From NCBI GenBank assembly GCA_963844865.1, contig CAWJPY010000020.1, positions 1 to 64,000 of the forward strand: a stretch of 64,000 bases of DNA, given 5' to 3'. The DNA is from CAWJPY01 sp963844865. GTDB lineage: Bacteria > Acidobacteriota > Thermoanaerobaculia > Thermoanaerobaculales > Sulfomarinibacteraceae. Made by a program: the position numbers and the translations under genes. A model generated the notes under the pieces. That model worked only from the letters and a program-made list of their open reading frames with translations. It searched no databases and was not told the DNA's origin. Positions 45,050-51,743 of the stretch are shown piece after piece (the stretch's first letter is position 1; the number at the start of each line of letters is the position of its first letter).

Positions 45050-45767
45050 TCGAGGGGAAGTCCGGGTCCAGTCGGCGCGCCTCGAGGATCGCCCGGCGTG
45101 CCCTCTCCGCGAGCGCATCCACCTGCACATCGTCCATGCCGGTGGTGGGGATGGGCTCGCACACCACGATGTCGACGGTGCCGGGGCGGGTGGTGAGCTC
45201 GCCCTTGGGCAACAGGCGATGGCTGCCGTTGATGGCCACCGGGACCACGGGCACCTGGGCCTCGATGGCCAGGCGGAACCCCCCCTTCTTGAAGGACTGG
45301 AGATGACCGTCCGTGCTGCGCGTGCCCTCCGCGAAGACCAGGACCCGGCGCCCCTCGCGGATGAGCTCGACGGCCTCCGCCATCCGGCGTCGGGCCTCCT
45401 CGGAGTTGGAGCGGTCCACGATCACGAAGCCGAGCTTCACCAGGGTGGGCCCGAAGAGCGGAATCCTGGTGAGCTCCCGCTTGACCACGAAGTACAGCGC
45501 GTGGGGCAGAGCTCGCACCAGGCACGGGCTGTCCAGGTGGCTGCAGTGGTTGGCGACGACGACGTAGGGGCCCTCGGTCGGCAGAAGGTCGAGGCCATGG
45601 CCGCGACAGCGGACGCCGGTCACCGTGACCGCGACCCAGGCCCAGCAGCGCACGGACACGTAGGCCGCCCGTCGCCACCCGAGCATGCCGAAGACGAAAG
45701 CCGGGGGCGCCAGCACCAGGGTCGCGACCACAGCCACGAGGTAATGGAAGATGCCCAGGGCCCGCAT
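45039..45767 (-). CDS. 1-acyl-sn-glycerol-3-phosphate acyltransferase (PlsC family)
   Basis: 242 residues. An N-terminal helix pair (FHYLVAVVATLVLAPPAFVF) is followed by the NHxxxxD motif (VANHCSHLDSPCLVR), FGPTLVKLGFVIVDR, the glycerol-phosphate motif FAEGTRSTDG and VPVVPVAINGS. It makes phosphatidic acid at the inner membrane. ATG 45767 is chosen because TACATT (45774-45779 on the minus strand) lies exactly six bases upstream, predicting a leaderless mRNA; the frame is open to 45980 but that part has no homology. Confidence 0.9.
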   Translation of the reverse strand: MRALGIFHYLVAVVATLVLAPPAFVFGMLGWRRAAYVSVRCWAWVAVTVTGVRCRGHGLDLLPTEGPYVVVANHCSHLDSPCLVRALPHALYFVVKRELTRIPLFGPTLVKLGFVIVDRSNSEEARRRMAEAVELIREGRRVLVFAEGTRSTDGHLQSFKKGGFRLAIEAQVPVVPVAINGSHRLLPKGELTTRPGTVDIVVCEPIPTTGMDDVQVDALAERARRAILEARRLDPDFPSISP

Positions 45768-45773
45768 GTGCAG

Positions 45774-45779
45774 AATGTA
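45774..45779 (-). promoter_or_regulatory. -10 element (TACATT), leaderless start of the acyltransferase gene
   Basis: Minus strand: TACATT then ctgcac then ATG 45767. Same six-base gap as the other four leaderless candidates. Confidence 0.45.
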
Positions 45780-45991
45780 GCCGGGACTCCTCGTGAACCG
45801 CAAACCAACGCGCTCCGGGTCCCGTGTTCGATCGGGTGCGCCGCGCACCCGATCGCCCCCATTCCGCACCGGCCGGGCCTGCAACGACGATATCGCAGCC
45901 CGCTGCCCGGCCGGTGCGGAATGGGCTCGGTGGGTGACTGCGACCACCGAGGAGGCCTCCTTTCGAGGGTACACTGGCACCGGAGGTCGGC

Positions 45992-46765
45992 ATGCGCAAT
46001 CTGCTCTGGGTGGTCCTGGCCATCGTCCTGTGGGCGCCCTCGGCCCGTGCCCAGTTCGTGGCGCCGGGCGGCATGGTGCCGGTGGTCGCCAACAACTACG
46101 GCGTCAACGGCATCCCCTGGCGATCGGACGTCAGCGTCCTCAACATCAACGCCACCGACACGGCCTTCGTCCTCGTGCTGTACCCCGAGATCCGCAACGG
46201 CGAGGCGGAGTTCGAGCCCCAGGTGTCCGACACCATCCAGGTGCCCCCCAACGGTCAGGTCACGCTGAGCAACGTCCTCCAGTCTCGGTTCGGGCTCACC
46301 GACACGAAGGGTGCGCTATCGGTGCTGTCCCTGGACGGCTCGCCGCTGGTGGTGAGCTCCCGGGTCTACACCTTCACGGAGAGCGGGGCCAGCTACGGCC
46401 AGGACGTGCGGGGCCTGCTCGTCGCCAACCGGGCCTGGGCGGGAGGTCTGCGCCACGACAGCCTGTACCGCACCAACGTCGGCGTCTTCCTGCCCATCGA
46501 TCCCTCCGGCACCGCGGCCTTCACCATCGACACCTTCGACAAGGACGGCGATCAGGTGGGCTCGGGGGCCCTCTACTTCGACCAGGCGGGGCTCCAGCAG
46601 AAGAGCCTGAGCGCCTTCGGGGTCGATGACCTGGTCGACGGCTACGTGGTGATCACCTGCTCGGACCCCTCCCTCTTCTGGTACGCCTACGCCTCGCGGG
46701 TGGACCAGATCTCGGGTGACGGGGTGTACCGGGCCGCGGTTGGGCTGGAGTCCGACCTGCAGTAG
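45992..46765 (+). CDS. Secreted beta-rich protein of unknown function
   Basis: 257 residues with a signal peptide (MRNLLWVVLAIVLWAPSARA). The mature part is all-beta: WRSDVSVLNINATDTAFVLVLY, SSRVYTFTESGASYGQDV, RTNVGVFLPIDPSGTAAFTI. Similar 'WRTDLxVxNP...SSRxYN...TNLGLxN' proteins occur widely in Acidobacteriota-like genomes with no known role. ATG 45992 has an SD (ccggagg) and a TACACT box at 45970-45975, giving a short leader. The 212-bp upstream region shared with the acyltransferase contains an inverted repeat (attccgcaccggccggg ... cccggccggtgcggaat, about 45860-45925). Confidence 0.7.
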   Translation: MRNLLWVVLAIVLWAPSARAQFVAPGGMVPVVANNYGVNGIPWRSDVSVLNINATDTAFVLVLYPEIRNGEAEFEPQVSDTIQVPPNGQVTLSNVLQSRFGLTDTKGALSVLSLDGSPLVVSSRVYTFTESGASYGQDVRGLLVANRAWAGGLRHDSLYRTNVGVFLPIDPSGTAAFTIDTFDKDGDQVGSGALYFDQAGLQQKSLSAFGVDDLVDGYVVITCSDPSLFWYAYASRVDQISGDGVYRAAVGLESDLQ

Positions 46766-46777
46766 ACCGCGGGAGCC

Positions 46778-47110
46778 AGCGCTCTGCGGCGGCGACGCTG
46801 AACAGCGGCCAGCGACCGCGGCAGTGATCAGCGGCAGCCACCCGCTCACGCGGGCCAGCGGCTCACGAGAGAGCGGCACGTCCCTCGGGCGTGCCACTGG
46901 TGACACTTTCACGGAGTGGGGCGGACCGATCGTGCGTGGAGTGCGGACGTGAAAGTGTCAGCGGTGGCAACCGCGGGGAGCGCGTCGACAGAATCGGCGC
47001 GTCGCGAGCCGCTTCACTTCGGATAGGCCAGAACGGGTGCCAGGCACCGTCACGATCGAGCCGAGAAGGGTGGGCGCCGCATCTTCAACGGTGCCTGGCT
47101 CCCACTCTGG
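46778..47110. repeat. F5 block plus inverted composite F3 (46892-46970) - linker - F2 (47028-47110)
   Basis: 46778-46870 is an F5 block. F3 lies inverted at 46892-46970 with stem CTTTCACG/CGTGAAAG, then the linker (cgcgtcgacagaatcggcgcg), then F2 subfamily A at 47028-47110. The F3-linker-F2 order is the mirror of that at 26027-26243, so the composite moves or duplicates as a unit. No gene in the 396-bp gap. Confidence 0.85.
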
Positions 47111-47161
47111 CGAACCCGAAGCGCGCGAGATTCGCTGCCGCCGATCACGGAGCCTGACGTC

Positions 47162-48142
47162 TCAGAGCAGGCCCTTGGCGCGCATCCAGTCGTCGTTGTA
47201 GATGGTGGACAGGTAGCGGAAGCCCGAGTCAGGGAAGAGCGTGACGATGCGGGCCGGCCGGTCCAGGCTCGCCGCCACCCGGCGCACCCCGCACAGGGCG
47301 GCGCCGCTGGAGCCGCCGGCGAGGATGGCCTCGCTCCGGGCCAGCTCGCGGGTGGCCGCCATGGCCTCGCGGTCCGAGACCCGGATCATGTCGTCGATGA
47401 GCTCGAACTCCGGGCAGCCGATGATCTCCTCGTCCCCCAGCCCCTCCACCAGGTAGCGGCCCGGCGTGGAGCGGCGGCCGTGGTGGAAGTAGTCGTGGAA
47501 GACGGACCCCTCGGGATCCACCGCGATCACCTTGATCGACGCATCCTGCTCCTTGAGGTAGCGGGAGACGCCGCAGATGGTGCCGCCGGTTCCGATGCCG
47601 GCGACGAAGTAGTCGATCCGGCCCTCCATCTGCTGCCAGATCTCGGGCCCCGTGGTGTGGTAGTGGGCTTCGGAGTTCTCCCGGTTGTTGTGCTGGTCGG
47701 GGGTCCAGGCGCGGGGGCGTTCGGCCAGCAGGCTGGAGGCCTTGCGGTTGTAGCTCTGAGGGTCGGAGGGCGGGAGATCGCCGTCCACCAGAACCAGCTC
47801 CGCTCCCATGGCGCGCAGGGCGTCGAGCTTCTCCTTGCTGGTCTGGCGGCGCACGACCATGGTGCAGGCCAGGTCGTTGAGGGTGGCCATCATGGCCAGG
47901 CCCATGGCGGTGTTGCCGGAGGAGCTCTCGATCACCTCGCCACCGGGCGCCAGCCGGCCGTCGGAGAGCGCCTTGGCCACCATGTAGCGGGCGATGCGGT
48001 CCTTGATGCTGCCCATGGGGTTGAGGAACTCGATCTTGGCGAAGATCTCGGCCCCGAGGCCCTCCACCGAGCGGTGGAGGCGCACCAAGGGCGTCCAGCC
48101 CACGGTGTCGGCGATGGAGTCATACACTCGCAGATCGTTCAC
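47162..48142 (-). CDS. PLP-dependent cysteine synthase / cystathionine beta-synthase-like protein
   Basis: 326 residues of the tryptophan-synthase-beta fold: PLP lysine in NPMGSIKDRIA, the substrate loop SSSGNTAMGLA, the phosphate-binding GIGTGGTICGVSRYL and the C-terminal GGSSGAALCGV. A CBS domain is absent. It makes cysteine from O-acetylserine or condenses homocysteine and serine; the two cannot be separated here. GTG 48142 is the start; TATAAT (48151-48156, minus strand) lies only eight bases upstream, so the leader would be at most a few bases. Confidence 0.93.
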   Translation of the reverse strand: MNDLRVYDSIADTVGWTPLVRLHRSVEGLGAEIFAKIEFLNPMGSIKDRIARYMVAKALSDGRLAPGGEVIESSSGNTAMGLAMMATLNDLACTMVVRRQTSKEKLDALRAMGAELVLVDGDLPPSDPQSYNRKASSLLAERPRAWTPDQHNNRENSEAHYHTTGPEIWQQMEGRIDYFVAGIGTGGTICGVSRYLKEQDASIKVIAVDPEGSVFHDYFHHGRRSTPGRYLVEGLGDEEIIGCPEFELIDDMIRVSDREAMAATRELARSEAILAGGSSGAALCGVRRVAASLDRPARIVTLFPDSGFRYLSTIYNDDWMRAKGLL

Positions 48143-48532
48143 GAGCCGGGATTATACGCGCCACGCTCCGCGAACGCGGACCAGGGGCGGCGGCAGCGAG
48201 CAGCGAACAGCGACGGCGATCGGCGTCGGCGGTCAGCGTCAGCGACCGCGATCAGTGGACGGCGAACCGGAGCGGCGGCAGTGGTCAGCGACCGCGACAG
48301 TGATCGGCGACGGCGTCGGCCCGCAGCGTCGGCGGCCGCGCTCCGCCCGCGGCGCGCTGATGCTTTCGAGGCCTTCCCCGAGGGTGCCACCGCTGACACT
48401 GTTTCCGGTCCCCACGCGGCGCACGGCCGGCACGTGTCGCTCCGGAAAAGTGGCACCAGTGGCACGCCCGGGGGACGCGCCGAGGCGTAGCGCTTCGGGA
48501 GCACCAGACAGGGTGCCTGGCACCCCCTCTGG
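48143..48532. repeat. F5 block, F3 copy (48385-48464) and minimal F2 (48504-48532)
   Basis: 48178-48345 is an F5 block containing cagtgatcggcg-type words. F3 has stem TTTCCGG/CCGGAAA with one added base in the left arm. The F2 copy is only 29 bp: CCAGACAGGGTGCC directly joined to TGGCACCCCCTCTGG, as if the centre had been deleted by recombination between the two arms. Confidence 0.8.
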
Positions 48533-48547
48533 CCTCCCCAGCGACCT

Positions 48548-48943
48548 TCAGGTGTTGGGGTGGAGGAGGCGCCAGGTCATCGCCCGCACGTGGTCGAAGC
48601 CGTCCATGGCGTTCTGTGCTGCGGACGGACTGACGGCTCCTGTCGCGGCGAGGAGCCGCAGGTGGCTGTATCTCTTGCTCCGGGAGCACCAGAGAGGGTG
48701 CCAGGCACCGCCGCAAATGAAGCGAAAGGGATTCTCGGACCGTCTTCGACGGTGCCTGGCACCCCCTTTGGCGAACCTCACGCGTCTCAAGTTCGCGGGC
48801 ACCGAGCTCGCGGAGCGAATCACCTGATCGCCGATCGGTTTGAGCTGCGCCGGCAGCCTCATCACGAGCTTGATCGCAGCGCCCGCCGCTTCGAGCGCCA
48901 AGCGATGAGCAGCGAGACCAGTGCTAGGGATCGCGTTGAGCAT
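48548..48943 (-). pseudogene. Four-helix-bundle (S23/avd-like) protein interrupted by an F2 repeat
   Basis: The N-terminal part (MLNAIPSTGLAAHRLALEA, LPAQLKPIGDQVIRSASSVPANL) and the C-terminal part (LRLLAATGAVSPSAAQNAMDG, HVRAMTWRLLHPN) match the ends of the 23S-rRNA intervening-sequence/four-helix-bundle family. Between them lie about 40 residues encoded by an F2 element (48689-48771) plus flanks, replacing the expected helix 2-3 region (normally AEGxxR...). The frame stays open, but the bundle should not fold. ATG 48943 follows ggaggtgacc; ATG 48964 is an alternative. Confidence 0.7.
48689..48771. repeat. F2 repeat inserted in the four-helix-bundle gene
   Basis: Subfamily-A-like element: CCAGAGAGGGTGCCAGGCACC at the left, GGTGCCTGGCACCCCCTTTGG at the right, centre cgccgcaaatgaagcgaaa. 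Its 83-bp core interrupts the minus-strand coding sequence. Confidence 0.88.
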
Positions 48944-49089
48944 GGTCACCTCCGGGTCGTTCATGCCCCCTCTCACAAGCCGGTGGCCGGCCCAGGTCAA
49001 GGGTGCGAAGCACCGGGCTCCGAGCCCGGCTTGCCCTTGACCTGGGCCGGCCACCGGCTACGTTCTCAGACGAACGACCCGGAGTGACC
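48944..49089. repeat. 146-bp imperfect palindrome upstream of the four-helix-bundle gene
   Basis: Outer arms ggtcac.tccgggtcgttc at both ends, inner arms CCGGTGGCCGGCCCAGGTCA / TGACCTGGGCCGGCCACCGG, and a central hairpin CCGGGCT-CCG-AGCCCGG (49013-49029). As RNA or single-stranded DNA it would form one long cruciform. Its left arm is also found at 37117-37162. Confidence 0.85.
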
Positions 49090-49092
49090 ATT

Positions 49093-49326
49093 GCCGCCGC
49101 TCACTGCCGCCGCTCACTGCCGCCGCTCACTGCCGCCGCTCACTGCCGCCGCTCACTGCCGCCGCTCACTGCCGCCGCTCACTGCCGCCGCTCACTGCCG
49201 CCGCTCACTGCCGCCGCTCACTGCCGCCGCTCACTGCCGCCGCTCACTGCCGCCGCTCACTGCCGCCGCTCACTGCCGCCGCTCACTGCCGCCGCTCACT
49301 GCCGCCGCTCACTGCCGCCGCTCACT
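49093..49326. repeat. Tandem array: 18 perfect copies of a 13-bp unit
   Basis: GCCGCCGCTCACT is repeated 18 times without a mismatch and ends in a partial unit. All reading frames are open through it because 13 is not a multiple of 3, which creates spurious repeat proteins. The reverse-strand unit (AGTGAGCGGCGGC) is built from the same words (gcg, gca, gtga) as the F5 blocks. It lies directly next to the palindrome. Confidence 0.97.
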
Positions 49327-49382
49327 GCCGCTGAATGCGGATTCGGACGCGGGCACGGACGCGGCCGCGGACGAGCGAGCGC

Positions 49383-50303
49383 TCACTCCGACTCGGCGCG
49401 CTCCGGCCCGCCCTCCAGGAAGGAGCGAATGGCGGCGCTGACGTCGTCGGGGTACTCGGTGATCACCCAGTGGCTGCCATCGGGGATGCGGTGGATCGTC
49501 AGGTCGGGCACGAACTCGGCGAGGCCGTCGAGATTGCCGGGCAGCAGGGCGGTGTCCCCCATGCCCCAGACGACGAGGGTCGGCACGCGGACCCGGTAGG
49601 ATCGGGCGGCCAGGAGCTGGTCGGCCAGGGCCGCCGCCAGCTCGCCCTCCGCCTCGTTGCGGGGCGGCGGTGCGGGCATCGCCCGGTAGTAGTTGAGCGC
49701 TCCGGTCAACGCCCCCGGCTGCGACCAGGATTCTATGTAGGCGGCGCGGTCGGCCTCGGTGAGGGCCTCGGGGCGGGTGGAGCCGGAGATGAGGGCGTCG
49801 AGCAACGGCTGGTAGCCGTTCAGGGCCAGCCTCCCCTCGGCGTCGGGCCGGCGCAGGAAGTGCATGTAGGCGCTGGCGTCGCGCTGCGCCTGGGACGTGG
49901 CGAGCTGGCGCAGGAAGACGATGGGGTGGGGGGCGTTCACGATCACCAGGCGGGAGAGGTACTCGGGGTGGGCGAGGGCGAAGGCCCAGGCGACGGCGCC
50001 GCCCCAATCGTGGCCCACCAGAACCGCGGGCGAGCCACCGGCGTAGTGGTCGAGGAGGCCCTTGACGTCGGCCACGAGGTGGCGGGTGGCGTAGGCCTCC
50101 ACAGCGGCCGGTTTCTCCGACAGGTTGTAGCCGCGCAGGTCCGAGGCCACCGCCAGGTGGTCGCCGCCGAAGTCCTCGAGCTGGCGGCGCCACAGGTACC
50201 AGAGCTCGGGGAAGCCGTGCAGAAAGAGTATGGTCGTCCCGGAGCCCCGGCGGACCACGTGCAGCGTGGTGCCGTAGACATCGACGAACTGGTGCTCGAG
50301 CAT
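49383..50303 (-). CDS. Alpha/beta hydrolase, epoxide-hydrolase-like
   Basis: 306 residues. Oxyanion loop HGFPELWYLWR, nucleophile elbow VGHDWGGAVAW (Asp nucleophile followed by Trp, as in epoxide hydrolases and dehalogenases), a cap domain with the tyrosine-rich AYMHFLRRP/LNYYRAMP region, the acid in WGMGDTALLP and the catalytic His in DGSHWVITEYPD. It probably opens an epoxide or hydrolyses a related substrate in the cytoplasm. The stop lies 57 bp from the tandem array. ATG 50303 follows a weak SD (gggaggcaagccg). Adjacent to the MEMO gene on the same strand (25 bp). Confidence 0.9.
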   Translation of the reverse strand: MLEHQFVDVYGTTLHVVRRGSGTTILFLHGFPELWYLWRRQLEDFGGDHLAVASDLRGYNLSEKPAAVEAYATRHLVADVKGLLDHYAGGSPAVLVGHDWGGAVAWAFALAHPEYLSRLVIVNAPHPIVFLRQLATSQAQRDASAYMHFLRRPDAEGRLALNGYQPLLDALISGSTRPEALTEADRAAYIESWSQPGALTGALNYYRAMPAPPPRNEAEGELAAALADQLLAARSYRVRVPTLVVWGMGDTALLPGNLDGLAEFVPDLTIHRIPDGSHWVITEYPDDVSAAIRSFLEGGPERAESE

Positions 50304-50328
50304 CGGCTTGCCTCCCGTGGCGTCGTCG

Positions 50329-51144
50329 TCAGGCGTGCATGCAGATCCCGGCGTAGCCCACGACCGCGGAGACGTCGCCGGAGATCTCGCCCGAGGTGGC
50401 GTAGGCGACGAGGTGGGCGGCGCGGGCGCCGAGACGGTTGGCCGCCTCCAGGGCCGCGGTGGCCGGGATGATCCCGCACATGGTGATGCGCTCGCGGCGC
50501 ACGGTCTCGTACAGCTGGCGCGGGTCCCGGGTCAGCGCGGCGTCGATGGCCGCCCGATCACGGCGGCGGGCAGCCTCGTCGGGCTCGTAGTGGGTCATGT
50601 CCGAGGAGGCGACCACACCCACCGGCTCGCCGAGCCTGGTGATGACCTCGGCCAGCGACGCTCCCAGCGCCAGGCACTCGCCGAGATCCAGGTGGCCGAG
50701 GCACAGGGGCAGGACCCGGAGGTCGGGCTGGCGTCGGAGGAGGAATGGCAGCTGGACTTCGATGGAGTGCTCTCGATGGTGGGCGAGGGCGTCCGGGCTG
50801 GCCTCGGGGACCTCCTCCAAGAGGAGATCGGCCAGCTCGTGGTCCACCGGCACCCTGCCCAGGGGCGTCGCCCATCCGGTATGGGGCGCCACCGCCACAG
50901 GGGCCCCGAGCCCCGAGTGGTTGGGGCCCAGGACCACCACCCGCCGCGGCACGTCGAGGTGGCGGTACAGCGCGCCCGCCACGCCGCCGGAGTAGATGTA
51001 GCCGGCGTGGGGGGCGATGCAGGCTAGGAGCTCGTGCCGGTCCCGGGCGACCGGGACCAGCCGTTCCAGCAGGTGCTCCAGGTCTTTCCGAGCGCCGGGA
51101 TAGAACGTCCCGGCGACCGCGGTCTGCCGCACCTCCTCGGTCAT
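50329..51144 (-). CDS. MEMO1-family protein (AmmeMemoRadiSam system protein B)
   Basis: 271 residues of the MEMO fold: VAGTFYPGA, APHAGYIYSGGVAGALYRHLD, VVLGPNHSGLG, EHSIEVQLPFL and ASSDMTHYEP. The metal-site histidines of MEMO (in PHAGY, PNHSG and the EHS region) are present. In many microbes it is fused or linked to AMMECR1 and a radical-SAM enzyme; neither is in this window. Function unsettled. SD ggaggga precedes ATG 51144. Confidence 0.93.
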   Translation of the reverse strand: MTEEVRQTAVAGTFYPGARKDLEHLLERLVPVARDRHELLACIAPHAGYIYSGGVAGALYRHLDVPRRVVVLGPNHSGLGAPVAVAPHTGWATPLGRVPVDHELADLLLEEVPEASPDALAHHREHSIEVQLPFLLRRQPDLRVLPLCLGHLDLGECLALGASLAEVITRLGEPVGVVASSDMTHYEPDEAARRRDRAAIDAALTRDPRQLYETVRRERITMCGIIPATAALEAANRLGARAAHLVAYATSGEISGDVSAVVGYAGICMHA

Positions 51145-51202
51145 GCTGTCCCTCCCCGGGGTCTGCTGCCACCCTCCAAGCTAGGGTGCCGGCGGGGCCT
51201 GG

Positions 51203-51613
51203 TCAAGTTGGGCCGCCCGCCGCCAGGCGACGCACCAGTTCCGCGTCGGCGGGCGGCATCGGGAAGCTCTCGAGGTCGTCGGGCCGCACCCAGGCCATGG
51301 CCTGTCCCTCCTGCGGCCGCGGCCGGCCACCGGTGATGGCGGCCGCGAAGAAGAGCAGGCGGATGACGAGCCCGGGCTCGGAGTGGCTGGCTGTCGTGAT
51401 CCGCTCTCCCACCTCCACCGCGATGTCGAGCTCCTCCGCCAGCTCCCGCTCGAGGCCCTGGGCGGGCGCCTCGCCGGCTCGCAGCTTGCCGCCGGGGAAC
51501 TCCCACAGGCCCGCCATGTGCCGTCCCTCGGGACGCTTGGTCAGTAGGACCTCGCCGCGCTCGTTGCGAATCACGGCCGCCACGACGGTGAATGACCTGG
51601 AAGCGCTTGTCAT
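51203..51613 (-). CDS. Nudix hydrolase, MutT-like
   Basis: 136 residues with a full Nudix box: GGKLRAGEAPAQGLERELAEEL (quoted in part: G-x5-E-x7-REL-x-EE-L) and VVAAVIRNERGEVLLTKRPEG before it. It fits 8-oxo-dGTP diphosphatases (MutT), including WVRPDDLESFPMPPADAEL. ATG 51613 has cgaggc upstream; the frame is open to 51670 without homology. It lies 58 bp upstream of the MEMO gene on the same strand. Confidence 0.9.
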   Translation of the reverse strand: MTSASRSFTVVAAVIRNERGEVLLTKRPEGRHMAGLWEFPGGKLRAGEAPAQGLERELAEELDIAVEVGERITTASHSEPGLVIRLLFFAAAITGGRPRPQEGQAMAWVRPDDLESFPMPPADAELVRRLAAGGPT

Positions 51614-51743
51614 GCCTCGTGAATCAGGATTGCAGGCCTGAATCCCCTGGCGCTCATTATGTCCGACCATGGTGGTTTCCCGAAGAGTGAGGAGATGCTT
51701 GGGCGTTCGGCCCTCGGCTCCGAAAGATCGAGATCGGTGGCTG

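Noticed and set aside
49093..49326. CRISPR array
   Set aside because: Units are contiguous 13-mers without spacers and no cas gene is present.
49003..49599. Repeat proteins (PPLTAAAHCRRSL units) in all frames of the tandem array
   Set aside because: The 13-bp unit keeps every frame open, so the 13-residue protein repeats follow from DNA repetition; no SD or conserved flanking domain.
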